DNA from: Neoarius graeffei
Lineage: Eukaryota; Chordata; Actinopteri; Siluriformes; Ariidae
Length of the DNA stretch: 64,000 bases
Assembly: GCF_027579695.1 (NCBI RefSeq)
Contig: NC_083587.1
Span: 53,947,521 to 54,011,520, forward strand
Reading direction: 5' to 3'
This document shows positions 21,501 through 28,968 of the stretch, in pieces. Numbering within the stretch: position 1 is the stretch's first letter; each line of letters begins with the position of its first letter. A model generated the notes under the pieces. It was not told the DNA's origin. It saw only the letters and a program-made list of their open reading frames with translations, and did not search any database. The position numbers and the translations under genes are program-made.

Positions 21501-23074
21501 GGCGGCTTGGCTCAGCTTTCCCTTTCGGGCGCGCTCGTTTTCTGTTAGAATTTGGTAAAGGGGGAAAAAATAAATAAATAAATTATTTACCAGCTTACCG
21601 GGTCCATGAACATAAATCTGACAGCTAACAAGGTCGGGATATAATCGAATACAAACCACCCGCCGGGACTCCTACTTATGCGGCTCCAGCTTATCCTTGA
21701 AGCTGGAGCCGCAGCTGGATGAAGCCGGCAGCGCGCAGTGATAAGAAGGGAGAGAAAATAGTGCCAAGCGATTTCGAGGTCTGACTTTTTATTTGACAAC
21801 GGTTTTGTGATGCAAATATATCACTCTTTTGAACACATACTGTTTTGAGACGAAAAATGTTTTACTTTCGTGACCCCAACAAACTTGCCGGACTACTTTC
21901 GTCTGGACCAAAACTGGACAAGAACTGGACTCGCAGGATGCTGTCAGGGGTAAGTCAGTGTGTTTGCATGACACTATTGATGGGGATGCCATACAGATTC
22001 ATGTCAAAAATCCCGAACTATCCCTTTAACGTCTTGCACGTTACCGTCCCCACTTTTCAATCCTTTTCTACCCAATTTGGTCACGTGCCTATTTCTCTCC
22101 CCCCACCACCACAAGCCAGCTCTTCCCTGTCATACAGCAGCTACCAACCATTCTGAAGACTAATCAGCCAACCTCATATTTTCAAACTGCAGCTTATACT
22201 GCATCACAGGGCAGTGTAACACACTTGGAGGAAATTAAAGCGCTATCTGCCCTCTTCTGTATACTGCAGGTTGTTGGATCATTGTCTGTCTAGTGTGCTG
22301 TGATTTCACAGTGGAGAGGGTATGCCTTTTCCTGTCCCTCAGACCACAATCAATTTTGGATGGTGTGGCATTACTACCTTTTCTTGGCAACCTCTGATCT
22401 TTCCATTTAAGAATAACCCACTTGTATACAATTCCCAAGCCGTCCCAATAATCATTCCCTGGATTTCCATACTTTATGGTTCGATCGCATGTTGGGGAAC
22501 ACCCATATTTGATAACGTGCCTGAAATGTTCAGTGGAGAACTGGACCAACCCAAACCATCTCCATCTTGGTTCTTGTTTAACCCATCCTTTCTGCACAAG
22601 GAGACTGAATGGTGGGGTGTTGTTGGCTGTCTTGCTGTAGAACGTCTCTGCTGAGGAGCCGCTGTACTCCAGCAGTCTGTGGGGGAGCTCGGATGATGGT
22701 CTCGATCAGGTGCTGGAGTCCTGTCTTCTCCCAGAGCTCAGTGTTGGAGACTGGCTGGTGTTTAACCACACTGGCGCCAACAGTCTCAGAGTGATGGGAG
22801 AGCCCATGCCACCCATACACTACATCATCTCTGCACAAGACTGGTAAGGACTTTCAATATTAGTTAACTCATCATTGTGCAGCACCATATTAAGTGAGCA
22901 TGTTTTGTTAAACAGCTAATTTTGTATGGACTCTGAGGTAAATACCTCTGTTTATGCAGGTACGAGATTCAAAACTATGGCATCACACTGGACACAGCCC
23001 TGAAGAACTTCTCTCTGGTCCCATGTTTTCAGAAACCCAGTCTAAGCGAGAGTGCCATCTCTACTCCGGCTTAG
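34..23074 (+). CDS. azin1b: azin1 gene (antizyme inhibitor 1, probably azin1b): one 5'UTR exon plus ten coding exons
   Basis: Antizyme inhibitor is an inactive ornithine decarboxylase homologue that binds antizyme more tightly than ODC does, releasing ODC and raising polyamine synthesis and uptake. Coding exons: 6392-6493, 6831-7004, 9362-9534, 11051-11185, 13231-13312, 13450-13524, 17164-17329, 18005-18120, 22641-22843, 22960-23074. All have AG/GT borders and join in phase to 446 codons, close to AZIN1 (about 448). Lengths 173, 135 and 82 match the ODC-family exon pattern as I remember it. Lys69 (PFYEVKCN) and His197 remain. By alignment, ODC Asp88 is Val88, Arg277 is Ala274, Tyr323 is Phe322, Asp332 is Glu331 and Cys360 is Asp359, and the Gly-Ser-Gly loop is Pro-Ser-Cys, so decarboxylase activity is not expected. 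The antizyme-binding stretch ([12 protein letters not shown]) is conserved. The tail resembles AZIN1, not AZIN2, and the uORF supports AZIN1. The b-paralogue label is inference. Confidence 0.9.
540..1690. repeat. older CAGTACTG-type DNA repeat, interrupted by the THAP/TTAA element
   Basis: Segments 541-672 and 1369-1690 align with 2640-3016. Shared blocks include ggaaatgagctgtaggtttt, agaaccagccacagttct and tggacacttt. The homology is broken exactly at the TTAA-flanked element 673-1364, so the host repeat is the older of the two. Its outer ends are uncertain. Confidence 0.55.
673..1364 (-). mobile_element. THAP-bearing TTAA element (Kolobok-like), copy 1
   Basis: Flanked by TTAA at 669-672 and 1365-1368. 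Termini are AGTGCATAT and its reverse complement. Read on the minus strand, 856-1014 encodes [20 protein letters not shown] followed by [13 protein letters not shown], the first half of a THAP (C2CH) zinc finger. The C-x2-H half is absent. Non-autonomous: no transposase catalytic domain is seen. Confidence 0.75.
1798..2338. mobile_element. 541-bp MITE with ~24-bp inverted ends
   Basis: Left end GTGGTGTTTACATTAGACCG matches the reverse complement of the right end (ggtctaatgtaaaccccac). Both flanks carry CTGAG (1793-1797 and 2339-2343). There is no coding signal; the superfamily is not determined. Confidence 0.65.
2462..3016. mobile_element. CAGTACTG-ended MITE
   Basis: Left terminus CAGTACTGTCCAAAAG and right terminus TTTGCACAGTACTG form short inverted repeats. 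The interior matches 540-1690 and keeps the unoccupied site (ggacactttgactgtcac) that copy 1 of the THAP element occupies in the other repeat. Confidence 0.55.
3932..4420. mobile_element. 489-bp MITE with ~48-bp inverted repeats, nested in hAT
   Basis: The left end CCCCTTTTCCACCAAATCAG continues to about 3979 and closely matches the reverse complement of the right end (to 4420). No clear target duplication is visible, so the superfamily is open. Confidence 0.65.
4496..4978 (+). pseudogene. hAT transposase N-terminus with BED zinc finger (truncated)
   Basis: The ORF starts at ATG 4496. Residues about 20-65 form a BED finger: VIWDHFGF, then [22 protein letters not shown]. This is the DNA-binding domain of ZBED-like hAT transposases. 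After about residue 120 the frame loses similarity, runs into A/T-rich sequence and stops. No RNase-H-like catalytic core follows before the nested element at 5070. It is part of the element 3733-6091, not a host ZBED gene. Confidence 0.7.
5070..6053 (+). mobile_element. Second hAT element with perfect 8-bp TSD and degenerate BED-finger ORF
   Basis: TAGGGCTGCACAATG ... CAGCCCTA is bounded by perfect ATCGTGAT duplications (5062-5069, 6054-6061). At 5260-5480 a weak BED-like frame ([19 protein letters not shown]) runs into simple repeats: (CA)n at about 5497-5525 and (CT)n at about 5560-5613. Confidence 0.8.
6306..6493 (+). CDS. azin1b: azin1 exon with start codon; coding 6392-6493 (residues 1-34)
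   Basis: Acceptor tttttctcccag ends at 6305 and donor GTGAGT is at 6494. The start is placed at ATG 6392 ([20 protein letters not shown]) because AZIN1 begins MKG at the aligned position. The in-frame ATG at 6386 (MRMK) is the alternative. Bases 6306-6391 are then 5'UTR. The exon ends in phase 0. Confidence 0.85.
6831..7004 (+). CDS. azin1b: azin1 coding exon, residues 35-92
   Basis: Acceptor tctcctttag, donor GTAAAA, 174 bp, phase 0/0. It encodes [15 protein letters not shown] and PFYEVKCN with Lys69, the cofactor lysine position of ODC, and ends GTGFVCSNK with Val88 where ODC has Asp88. A second AG six bases downstream could shorten the exon by two codons. Confidence 0.9.
7527..7790 (+). 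repeat. tRNA-derived SINE (second family)
   Basis: The head ggtggttagcatgtccacct resembles a pol III A box and is followed by a degenerate B-box region. It is homologous over its length to 31475-31713, including ggttgggtcataccaaa, ggtacctactgcc and ggcgccgcc. Confidence 0.6.
8171..8826 (+). mobile_element. THAP-bearing TTAA element, copy 2
   Basis: Left TTAA at 8167-8170. The right end AATATGCACT is followed by a T run reaching TTAA at 8830-8833. THAP half-domain [20 protein letters not shown] starts at 8501 (+) and the frame stays open to 8672. Confidence 0.75.
9362..9534 (+). CDS. azin1b: azin1 coding exon, residues 93-150
   Basis: Acceptor gtttttcacag, donor GTAAGA, 173 bp, ends after two bases of a Lys codon. 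It encodes [26 protein letters not shown] and [10 protein letters not shown]. This corresponds to the antizyme-binding surface of the ODC family, and the Lys/Gln and IKYAA positions are kept. Confidence 0.9.
9943..11005 (+). mobile_element. ISL2EU-like element with YqaJ-protein N-terminal remnant and central palindrome
   Basis: TGAGGTATTTCACC and its reverse complement are flanked by AT (9941-9942, 11006-11007), the dinucleotide duplication expected for ISL2EU. The frame 10061-10342 ([20 protein letters not shown] ... [20 protein letters not shown]) resembles the N-terminus of the YqaJ-type second protein of these transposons. From about 10586 to 10940 lies a near-perfect palindrome with a GC-rich centre near 10763. 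The element ends 45 bp before azin1 exon 11051-11185. Confidence 0.6.
10586..10940. repeat. ~355-bp inverted repeat (foldback)
   Basis: Left arm (gctaatgtcaacaacagtag ... ttactagtttactgagctag) is mirrored by the right arm (ctagctcagtaaactagtaa ... ctactgttgttgacattagc). The centre contains repeated ctagcgcgc / cggctcgggcaagct blocks. Confidence 0.85.
11051..11185 (+). CDS. azin1b: azin1 coding exon, residues 150-195
   Basis: Acceptor ttggctttag, donor GTGAGT, 135 bp. It completes a Lys codon and then encodes [39 protein letters not shown] and NITGVK. The Cys-rich segment matches the divergent loop of AZIN1. The upstream 45 bp have only a weak pyrimidine tract because a transposon ends at 11005. 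Confidence 0.88.
11236..12912 (-). mobile_element. Degenerate Tc1-like element interrupted by THAP element copy 3
   Basis: The left end (caacctcaattcc, then gttgggac) and the right end (cgttggggctg before TA) resemble the ends of the Tc1 at 49260-50864. 12435-12730 matches its transposase region in reverse (aaggccttccctgagagaga, cccatgtcacgtgcgctact). It is internally deleted and contains (GT)n at about 12533-12568. 11733-12425 is a later insertion. Confidence 0.65.
11733..12425 (+). mobile_element. THAP-bearing TTAA element, copy 3
   Basis: Perfect TTAA flanks (11729-11732, 12426-12429) with termini AGTGCACATC / ATATGCACT. THAP half-domain on + from 12074 ([20 protein letters not shown]). 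The element lies inside a Tc1 remnant. Confidence 0.78.
13231..13312 (+). CDS. azin1b: azin1 coding exon, residues 195-222
   Basis: Acceptor tctgttccag, donor GTAAGT, 82 bp. It encodes [25 protein letters not shown]. His197 is present, but the phosphate-binding Gly-Ser-Gly of ODC is Pro-Ser-Cys. Confidence 0.92.
13450..13524 (+). CDS. azin1b: azin1 coding exon, residues 223-247
   Basis: Acceptor ttggtttag, donor GTAATG, 75 bp in phase. It encodes [18 protein letters not shown] and VEAQLEK, with the GGGF glycine loop of the ODC barrel. It is three codons shorter than the ODC exon, which explains the numbering shift downstream. Confidence 0.92.
15964..16286 (+). repeat. tRNA-derived SINE, main family
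   Basis: The A-box-like tggtgtagtggttagcgctg and B-box gggttcgagccccg make a pol III promoter. The body continues through tttgcatgttctccccgtgt and gcaggttaggttaactggtg to ctgcgaccctgtaga. Flanks share a GTATCCT-type duplication. Confidence 0.85.
16377..16937 (-). pseudogene. Non-LTR retrotransposon C-terminal fragment
   Basis: The minus-strand frame contains [35 protein letters not shown] and [14 protein letters not shown], typical of the region after the reverse transcriptase core in fish LINEs. No RT catalytic motif is included; it is a truncated copy next to a SINE. Confidence 0.65.
17164..17329 (+). CDS. azin1b: azin1 coding exon, residues 248-303
   Basis: Acceptor ctgtgatgcag, donor GTCAGT, 166 bp, ends one base into an Asp codon. 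It encodes [40 protein letters not shown] and [15 protein letters not shown]. Ala274 replaces the ODC cofactor-phosphate arginine of EPGRYYV. Confidence 0.92.
18005..18120 (+). CDS. azin1b: azin1 coding exon, residues 303-341
   Basis: Acceptor cccctttcag, donor GTGAAG, 116 bp. It encodes [39 protein letters not shown]. Phe322 and Glu331 occupy the ODC Tyr323 and Asp332 positions. Confidence 0.9.
18800..20430 (+). pseudogene. Non-LTR retrotransposon reverse transcriptase remnant, split by a foldback element
   Basis: 18805-19150 encodes [20 protein letters not shown] and [20 protein letters not shown], including the RT YADD box. 20100-20423 encodes the downstream domain ([40 protein letters not shown]). 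19157-19916 is an inserted palindrome. Frameshifts and losses make it inactive. Confidence 0.75.
19157..19916. mobile_element. 760-bp foldback element with TTAA flanks
   Basis: AGGAGTACGCCACCCCCAGG at the left is mirrored at the right. The arms are complementary almost to the centre (about 19535), so each is near 375 bp. Flanks read TTTTAA on both sides. No coding capacity. Confidence 0.82.
20701..22025. mobile_element. 1.3-kb palindromic TTAA element
   Basis: Perfect TTAA flanks (20697-20700, 22026-22029). AGGGATAGTTCGGGATTTTT at the left is mirrored at the right, and the arms stay complementary for about 650 bp each, with the centre near 21360. Arm sequences recur at 32843-33140 and 34318-35582, and the centre recurs at 29790-30000. 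No intact protein. Confidence 0.85.
22641..22843 (+). CDS. azin1b: azin1 coding exon, residues 342-409
   Basis: Acceptor cttgctgtag, donor GTAAGG, 203 bp. It encodes [40 protein letters not shown] and [12 protein letters not shown]. Asp359 replaces the essential ODC Cys360; the following Asp is kept. Confidence 0.92.
22960..23074 (+). CDS. azin1b: azin1 terminal coding exon, residues 409-446 and stop
   Basis: Acceptor tttatgcag. It encodes [37 protein letters not shown], then TAG at 23072-23074. The tail matches the AZIN1 pattern (YEMQDAGI...KNFFFVPSC) and lacks the longer C-terminal degradation tail of ODC. Confidence 0.92.
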
Positions 23075-24760
23075 TGAAGCAAAGCTGCTCTGGGGCTACA
23101 GCAGCCTCGCTGGCTAATTTTAATTAACAAAGAATCTTCTGGACTCTTTCGGGACCAGAACACAATGAACAAGGTTACAGGGAGGTCATCGGATCAAGAA
23201 GAAATGCATTTACGGTCATGTATATTGTCATGATAGGGTTTAGTCATTTGCGGGATTGATAGAGATAGATAGATAGAACTTTATTGATCCCTTTGGGAGG
23301 GTTCCCTCAGGGAAATTAAAAAAAATTGATGGTTAGTGCTGTTTACAAACCTGCTAGAGTATTTAATTCAGTTTCATAAATATATATATAAACGACATAT
23401 ATGTAGTAATATTTCCTGCAAGACAAAGTTGGGTGTTATTTATTGAATACGGAGCCTCATGCTTTAAGAGCCATGCGTTTATGATGCTGGTGTTTGAGAA
23501 GCCAGCAGGTGGTGGTGCAGCTGTGGAGTCTGATTTTAGAATGGAGTCCAACTCTCCATTCCGATACTGTTCTTAATGCACATGTGGTGAGCGCCCCCCC
23601 CCCCTTTTTTAGATTTTCTAGCCGCCATCTTAAAAATAAAATATTAATCTATTTATGTAAAGTTTCTAGAAGGCATAAGAGCTGAAGAAATCCTTTAGAG
23701 GATATTACAAGGGTGGGATGAAGATATGAAGTTTCTTCAAGTGGTAAATGGATATTTTTCAGACGTGAGAAGATAAACTTCATATCTTCATCACCGTGTA
23801 ACGTTCTTTTTATATTATGGACGCATCCACAAAAAGTTGATCAAGAATAAATTTTTGAACCAGTTTGCCACTTTAAGTCAGCAGGAAAACGTTGCAAGTG
23901 ATGTCATCGATATCCTGAGTGACGATGTTGGAAAATATGTCACTTGGAGCCAAAAAAAAAAGTTTTTCAACACGAAGATAAATTTCATGTCTTCAAGCCA
24001 ACGTGTGATTTTAATTTTTATTATATAGACACGCTGACGAACAAAGTACCCAAATTTATCAAAACAATTCATCAGTATCCTCACTAGTGAAAATATTGGA
24101 AAATGTTGCTCGGTGTCTGGGGTGTTGGTTCATATGAAAAACACGAGTGGCGTATTTCCCAGTGAAACACTCGTGTCTATATGATAAATACCGCCACGTT
24201 CGTTTCCTGATTGCTCAGCCAACATCTTGGAGGAATTGCAAATTCGCATGGACTTTGACAAGATCATCGCTCTACACTCTCTTCATGCTGCAGTTGTCGG
24301 AGAAGCGTGCATCAAAAGCAGTATCGGAACACCGATGGCTAACGGAAATTTTCTCACTTCCTATCCATGAAGTGTTAGGAGAGCTATGAAACTGTGAAAA
24401 TGACTCGCTGCAAAGTTTTCATCGTAATCGAACTGCAATATTGAATAAAATTTGCATGGCTTCATTTTAGCAGAGTGGCGAAGCTGATGAATTCCCCGTT
24501 ATCGTCCTGTTTTTCTCTGTGAAGCTTCCAGGCATGTGCCGATTTTTAAATTGAATTAATTAAAATCAGTCAGCTATTTTCGTGTAAAGGTTAGATCTCC
24601 GATGTAATGAGCGAAAAAAAAAATGGAAACGGGCTTGGTGTCTGTTTTGGCTGCTTTAAACTGCAAAATTGACACCGTTTTATTCTGGGGAACTGGAATA
24701 AATTAAATTTGTAGCTTTATTCACTGTCCAGTTGTGTGTGTTTTAAGTGAACCGATTTAC
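23075..24760 (+). other. azin1 3'UTR and flank (end not fixed)
   Basis: Candidate AATAAA signals lie at 23635, 23846 and 24697; the last is followed by TG-rich sequence. A GATA-repeat/SINE-tail fragment (gatagatagatagaacttta) is at about 23259-23322. 23690-24180 contains repeated gaagatatgaagttt-like blocks. No other gene is recognised. Confidence 0.4.
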
Positions 24761-25696
24761 AGCTAGCTTTGAGAACTGTAATGCCCTTCTGTAGCCTACA
24801 ACGGGGTCATTGAACCAAGAGGAATGGAAATGGTTTTCCGAGGAGAGATAATTCACTGTTGCTGTTTCTGCTGGACAGAATCAGTGTTTTTTGTTTATTT
24901 ATTACTTGTGCGATATGTACACCATCTCCAGTGTTCACTTTTTTTTTATGTTCAAGCTATCCGGTAAGTGTTGCTTGGACCTAGAGAAAGTTGTCATCTT
25001 TTCACTTCAGGCCCTTCTTGCAGTTTACAGTATTTTCATGATCTTGTGCTAATTAACATGTTCTCATTGTACAGCATTTCAAACACAACTTCACACTGTG
25101 CCGGACGTGTAATATGGCTTCAGCGTTTGTCCAAAAAGAACCGACGTCGAACGGGTCCTATGCTAAGGAGAATTGCTTTGTCCAAGATGACGAGTTTATG
25201 CGTGTTACATGTCGAGACCTTTTCCTATTTTTATCATCGACACGTGCCTGGAAGCTCTGGATTGGATGTAGATGACTATATATGTGCTGTTTGGTGTGTT
25301 AAAGAAAGTGCTGTATGGTTTCTGTAAGTGCTGTTTGGTTTGCTTGGTAACGTCGGGACACATGCAGATGGACAAGCTTCCCAGTTTACTTCAACAAAAT
25401 GTCATTCTGAATGAAAGATGTATTTGATTCCTCAGCGGGAAGATGTAACATGTTGGTCTGTTTGGCAATACACTGTCAGTAAATGAGCGTGCTTGCGTGT
25501 ATGTTTCATTTCCTTACACTAAAAGTCTAATTACAGCTAGGAATGCGGTTCAAAAATTCGAACAGTCTAAGACACGTGAGTGAGAGAGAATCTGGTTACG
25601 GGCTGATAAACGCTGAGCAAAAATTCACCTTCCTTGCATGTAGAGCTCGGAAGATTATCAGCACACGACTGATTCTGAGTAATATACTATATGATA

Positions 25697-25834
25697 ATCT
25701 AATATACCATGCACAGAGGCTTCGGTTGAAATGATGGATTCTTTGAGGTGACTGGCAGAACACCATTATAGCACTATGCCAGTCACTGCAGAGAATCTAT
25801 AATTACCGGTGCATCTCCGTGCATGGTATATTAC
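25697..25834. repeat. ~138-bp imperfect hairpin (small MITE or hairpin-RNA-like)
   Basis: Left arm taatataccatgcacagagg ... gtgactggca pairs with tgccagtcac ... ccgtgcatggtatatta. Loop and mismatches lie in the middle. A second partial copy of the terminal motif occurs at about 25949. Confidence 0.5.
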
Positions 25835-26028
25835 ACTTGTATCTCTCATTAAAAAAAATTTCAAACAGTGTTTTACTACAAAGAATTGGAAATAAATCTG
25901 GCGGCAGCCACGTATGTTTGTTGGAGCGGCCTTTGACCTGCACGTGTGCAATATACCATGCTACCGCCTGCCTCGCCACACCTGACCATGATCCATAGAT
26001 CCACACACACACTCGAGTCAACTGTATA

Positions 26029-27636
26029 CAGTGGCATGCAAAAGTTTGGGCACCCTTACTGAAAATATGTTACTGTGAATAGTTAAGTGAACAGAAGATG
26101 AACTGATCACCAAAAGGCATAAAGGTAAAGACGAGTCATTTCTTTTCAGCGTTTTTATGCAAGATGTTTTTTGTTTTTTTTTGTACAATTGAAGAGTGAA
26201 AAAAGAAAAGGAACACCATGTGAAAGTTTGGGCACCCTAATACATTTGAGTTCTCAGGTAACTTTTACCAAGGTTCCAGACCTTATTTAGCTTATTGAGC
26301 TGTGGCTTGTTCAAATTCTTGGTTAGGAAAGGTCAGATGATGCAGATTTCAAAGCTGTATAATTTCTGACTCCTCAAACTTGTCCCTAAAATCAACAGCC
26401 ATGGGCTCCTCTAAGCAACTCTCTCGCATTCTGAATAATAAAATAATTGATGCTCACAAAGCAGGAGAAGCTACAAGAACGTAGCAAAGTGTTTTCAGGT
26501 AGCTGTTTCCTCAGATCATAATGTTATTAAGAAATGGCAGTTAACAGAAACGGTGGAGATCAAGGTGAGGTCTGGAAGATGAAAACTTTCTGAAAGAACC
26601 GTGCGTTGGATTGCTAGAAAGGCAAATAAAAACCCCTGTTTGACTGCAAAAGACCTTCAGAAAGATTTAGCAGACCCTGGAGTGGTGGTGCACTGTTCTA
26701 CTATGCAGCGACACCTGAACAAATATGACCTTCATGAGAGAGTCATCAGAAGAAAACCTTTCCTGCGTCCGAGCCACAAAATTCAGCGTCTGAAGTTTGC
26801 AAATTAACATCTAAATAAGCCTGATGCATTTTGGAAACAAGTCCTGTGGACTGATGAAATCAAAATAGAACTTTTTGGCCACAATGTGCAAAGGTATGTT
26901 TGGAGAAAAAAGGGTGCCAAATTCCAGGAAAAGAACACCTGCCCAACTCTGAAGCATGGGTGTGGATCGATCATGCTTTGGGGTTGTGTTGCAGCCAGTG
27001 GCGCAGGGCACATTTCACTGGTCGAGGGAAGCATGGATTCGAATAAATACCAGCAAATTCTGGAAGCAAACATCACACTATCTGTAAAAAAGTTGAAGTT
27101 AAAAAGAGGATGGGTCCTACAATAAGATGATGATCCAAAACACACCTCAAAATCTACAATGGAATACCTCAAGAGGCCCAAGCTGAAGGTTTTGCCCTGG
27201 CCCTCACAGTCCCCTGACCTAAACATCATTGAAAATCTGTGGATAGATCTCAAAAGAGCAGTGCATGCAAGACAGCCCAAGAAACTTGTAGAACTGGAAG
27301 CCTTTTGCAAGGACGAATGTGTGAAAATCCCCCAGATAAGAACTGAAAGATTATTATCTGGCTACAAAAAGTGTTTACAAACTGTGATACTTGCCAAAGG
27401 GGGTGTTACTGGGTACTAACCATGCAGGGTGCCCAAACTTTTGCTTCGGGCCCTTTTCCTTTTGTCATTTTGGAAATGTAAAAGATGAAAATAAATTGTT
27501 TTTGCTTAAAATATAAAGGGAATGAGTCGTCTTTAACTTTATGCTTTTTGGAGATCATTTCATCTTCAACTTGCTCAACTGTTCACAGTAACAGCAATTT
27601 TGACCAGGGGTGCCCAAACTTTATTGCATACCACTG
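26029..27636 (+). mobile_element. Tc1/mariner element with inactive transposase
   Basis: CAGTGGCATGCAAAAGTTTG and its right-end counterpart (aactttattgcataccactg) are bounded by TA. Length is 1.6 kb. An internal pseudogene lies at 26401-27419. Confidence 0.85.
26401..27419 (+). pseudogene. Tc1 transposase (DD34E), disrupted
   Basis: Begins MGSSKQLSRILNNKIIDAHK. In-frame stops follow near 26480, 26805 and 27123. Catalytic positions are recognisable: Asp in LWTDEIKIELFGHN (about 26850), Asp in DDDPKHTSKSTMEYL (about 27130) and Glu in SPDLNIIENLW (about 27230). About 340 codons, the usual Tc1 length, but not translatable. Confidence 0.85.
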
Positions 27637-28690
27637 TAGTTCAAAATTGTGACATCAGTTCATGATGTATCCACAATACGTCATGACTGACTGACTCGTA
27701 CCATATCCTTTTATTTTATTATTTTTGGTATCATGAGATACATTGCTTAAAGCTATATGGCCTTTTGATTTTTCATAAAATCTGTGAAATTTAGTTCCCT
27801 CTGAAATGGTCAATGTGATTGTTTTAATTCTGTAATATCTCAAAAAACATTCTGTGGCTGGGAAATTAAATAATTTGAGGGGGTTCCTTGCAAATGTGCA
27901 TGAAATCGCTCGCTTTGCGCAGTCGAGCAGACAGAGGAAGTCTGTCTGCGCATGCGCAGGTTTACCACCTTTTTCTTCTTTGGGGTTTTATGGCAGCTGG
28001 CATCCACAGTGTTGCATTACTACCATCTACAGGTTTACCTTTGACGGTGGACTGACAGTTCCATCATTCTGTTGCTAAACGAACAGCTGATCACACCGAG
28101 GTGCTCGCTGAGCGCCGATATTTTAGTTTGGTCCTGTGGTTCCTTTCCTTCACATGTAGCATAACGTCTTGTTTTCCGTTACTGTAGTCGGGCTTTCACA
28201 TTTCATTCACACGCTCACATCCTCCGTTTTTCTCTCCTGTTTCAAATTTGTATCCCACAATGCCTTGCGCAAACAGGGAAAGCCCACCACGTGATTCGTG
28301 ACATAGTTAGTATCTTGTATTGGATCATGGTGAAGCAGGAAAAAATAGCGGAGAATTTAGGGACACGTGGCTTTAAATTCATTAATTGTTCTATTTTGAA
28401 AAAGGAAAAACTAATAAAATTGCAAGTCTGTGATTCGAATTCAGTAGCTTTCGGTCCACCAAACAAAAATAATTTGGTGTCGGGGAAAATTTATGACCTA
28501 CACTTGAAAAATCTGAAAGGCGGTCTACCTTTAATCAATGGTGGAACCATTTTGTCACATGAGCCATCCTTGGCCAATCCCTGCATAGGAACTTTTTTTT
28601 TTTTGATGAGGGACATAAAATGAATTATTGAACACCAAGAGAAGAACCTTTTGCGACAACCAGTGCTCGCTCTTTCTTCGACTCATTCCT
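27637..28690. other. Intergenic, azin1-klf; no gene recognised
   Basis: AT-rich; contains short frames without recognisable domains. This is the convergent intergenic space between azin1 (+) and klf (-), so it may hold the klf 3'UTR. Confidence 0.4.
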
Positions 28691-28968
28691 TCAGACCCGT
28701 GGCTTGATTGTGATGGGCAGGAGAGCTCGAGCTCCTGCGGTCAAGCCACCAATCCGTCTCAGTTGTGCCTGCCAGCCTGGAGCTCTCTTGGCTATATAAT
28801 GGCGCCGCTTGTGTTTGGCCAGGTGGTCACTGCGAGTAAAACGAAGGTGGCATATGGGACAGGTGAAGCGTTTCTCCCCTGTGTGAATGCGTCGGTGGCG
28901 GGAGAGTTCATCTGAGCGGGAGAATCGCCATTCGCAGCCCTCCCACTGACATCTAAATGGCTTCTCAC
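28691..28968 (-). CDS. klf10: klf terminal exon (zinc fingers 2 and 3)
   Basis: 278 bp: completes Gly of the linker, then EKPFRC ... [19 protein letters not shown] and KPRV stop (TGA at 28693-28691). All C2H2 ligands are present. Confidence 0.88.

Noticed and set aside
6392..23074. Active ornithine decarboxylase or azin2
   Set aside because: Arg277, Cys360 and Asp88 equivalents are missing, and the C-terminus and PPW uORF match AZIN1.
28291..28623. 110-codon frame MIRDIVSILYWIMVKQEKIA
   Set aside because: No recognisable domain, AT-rich composition, no splice partners; insufficient support.
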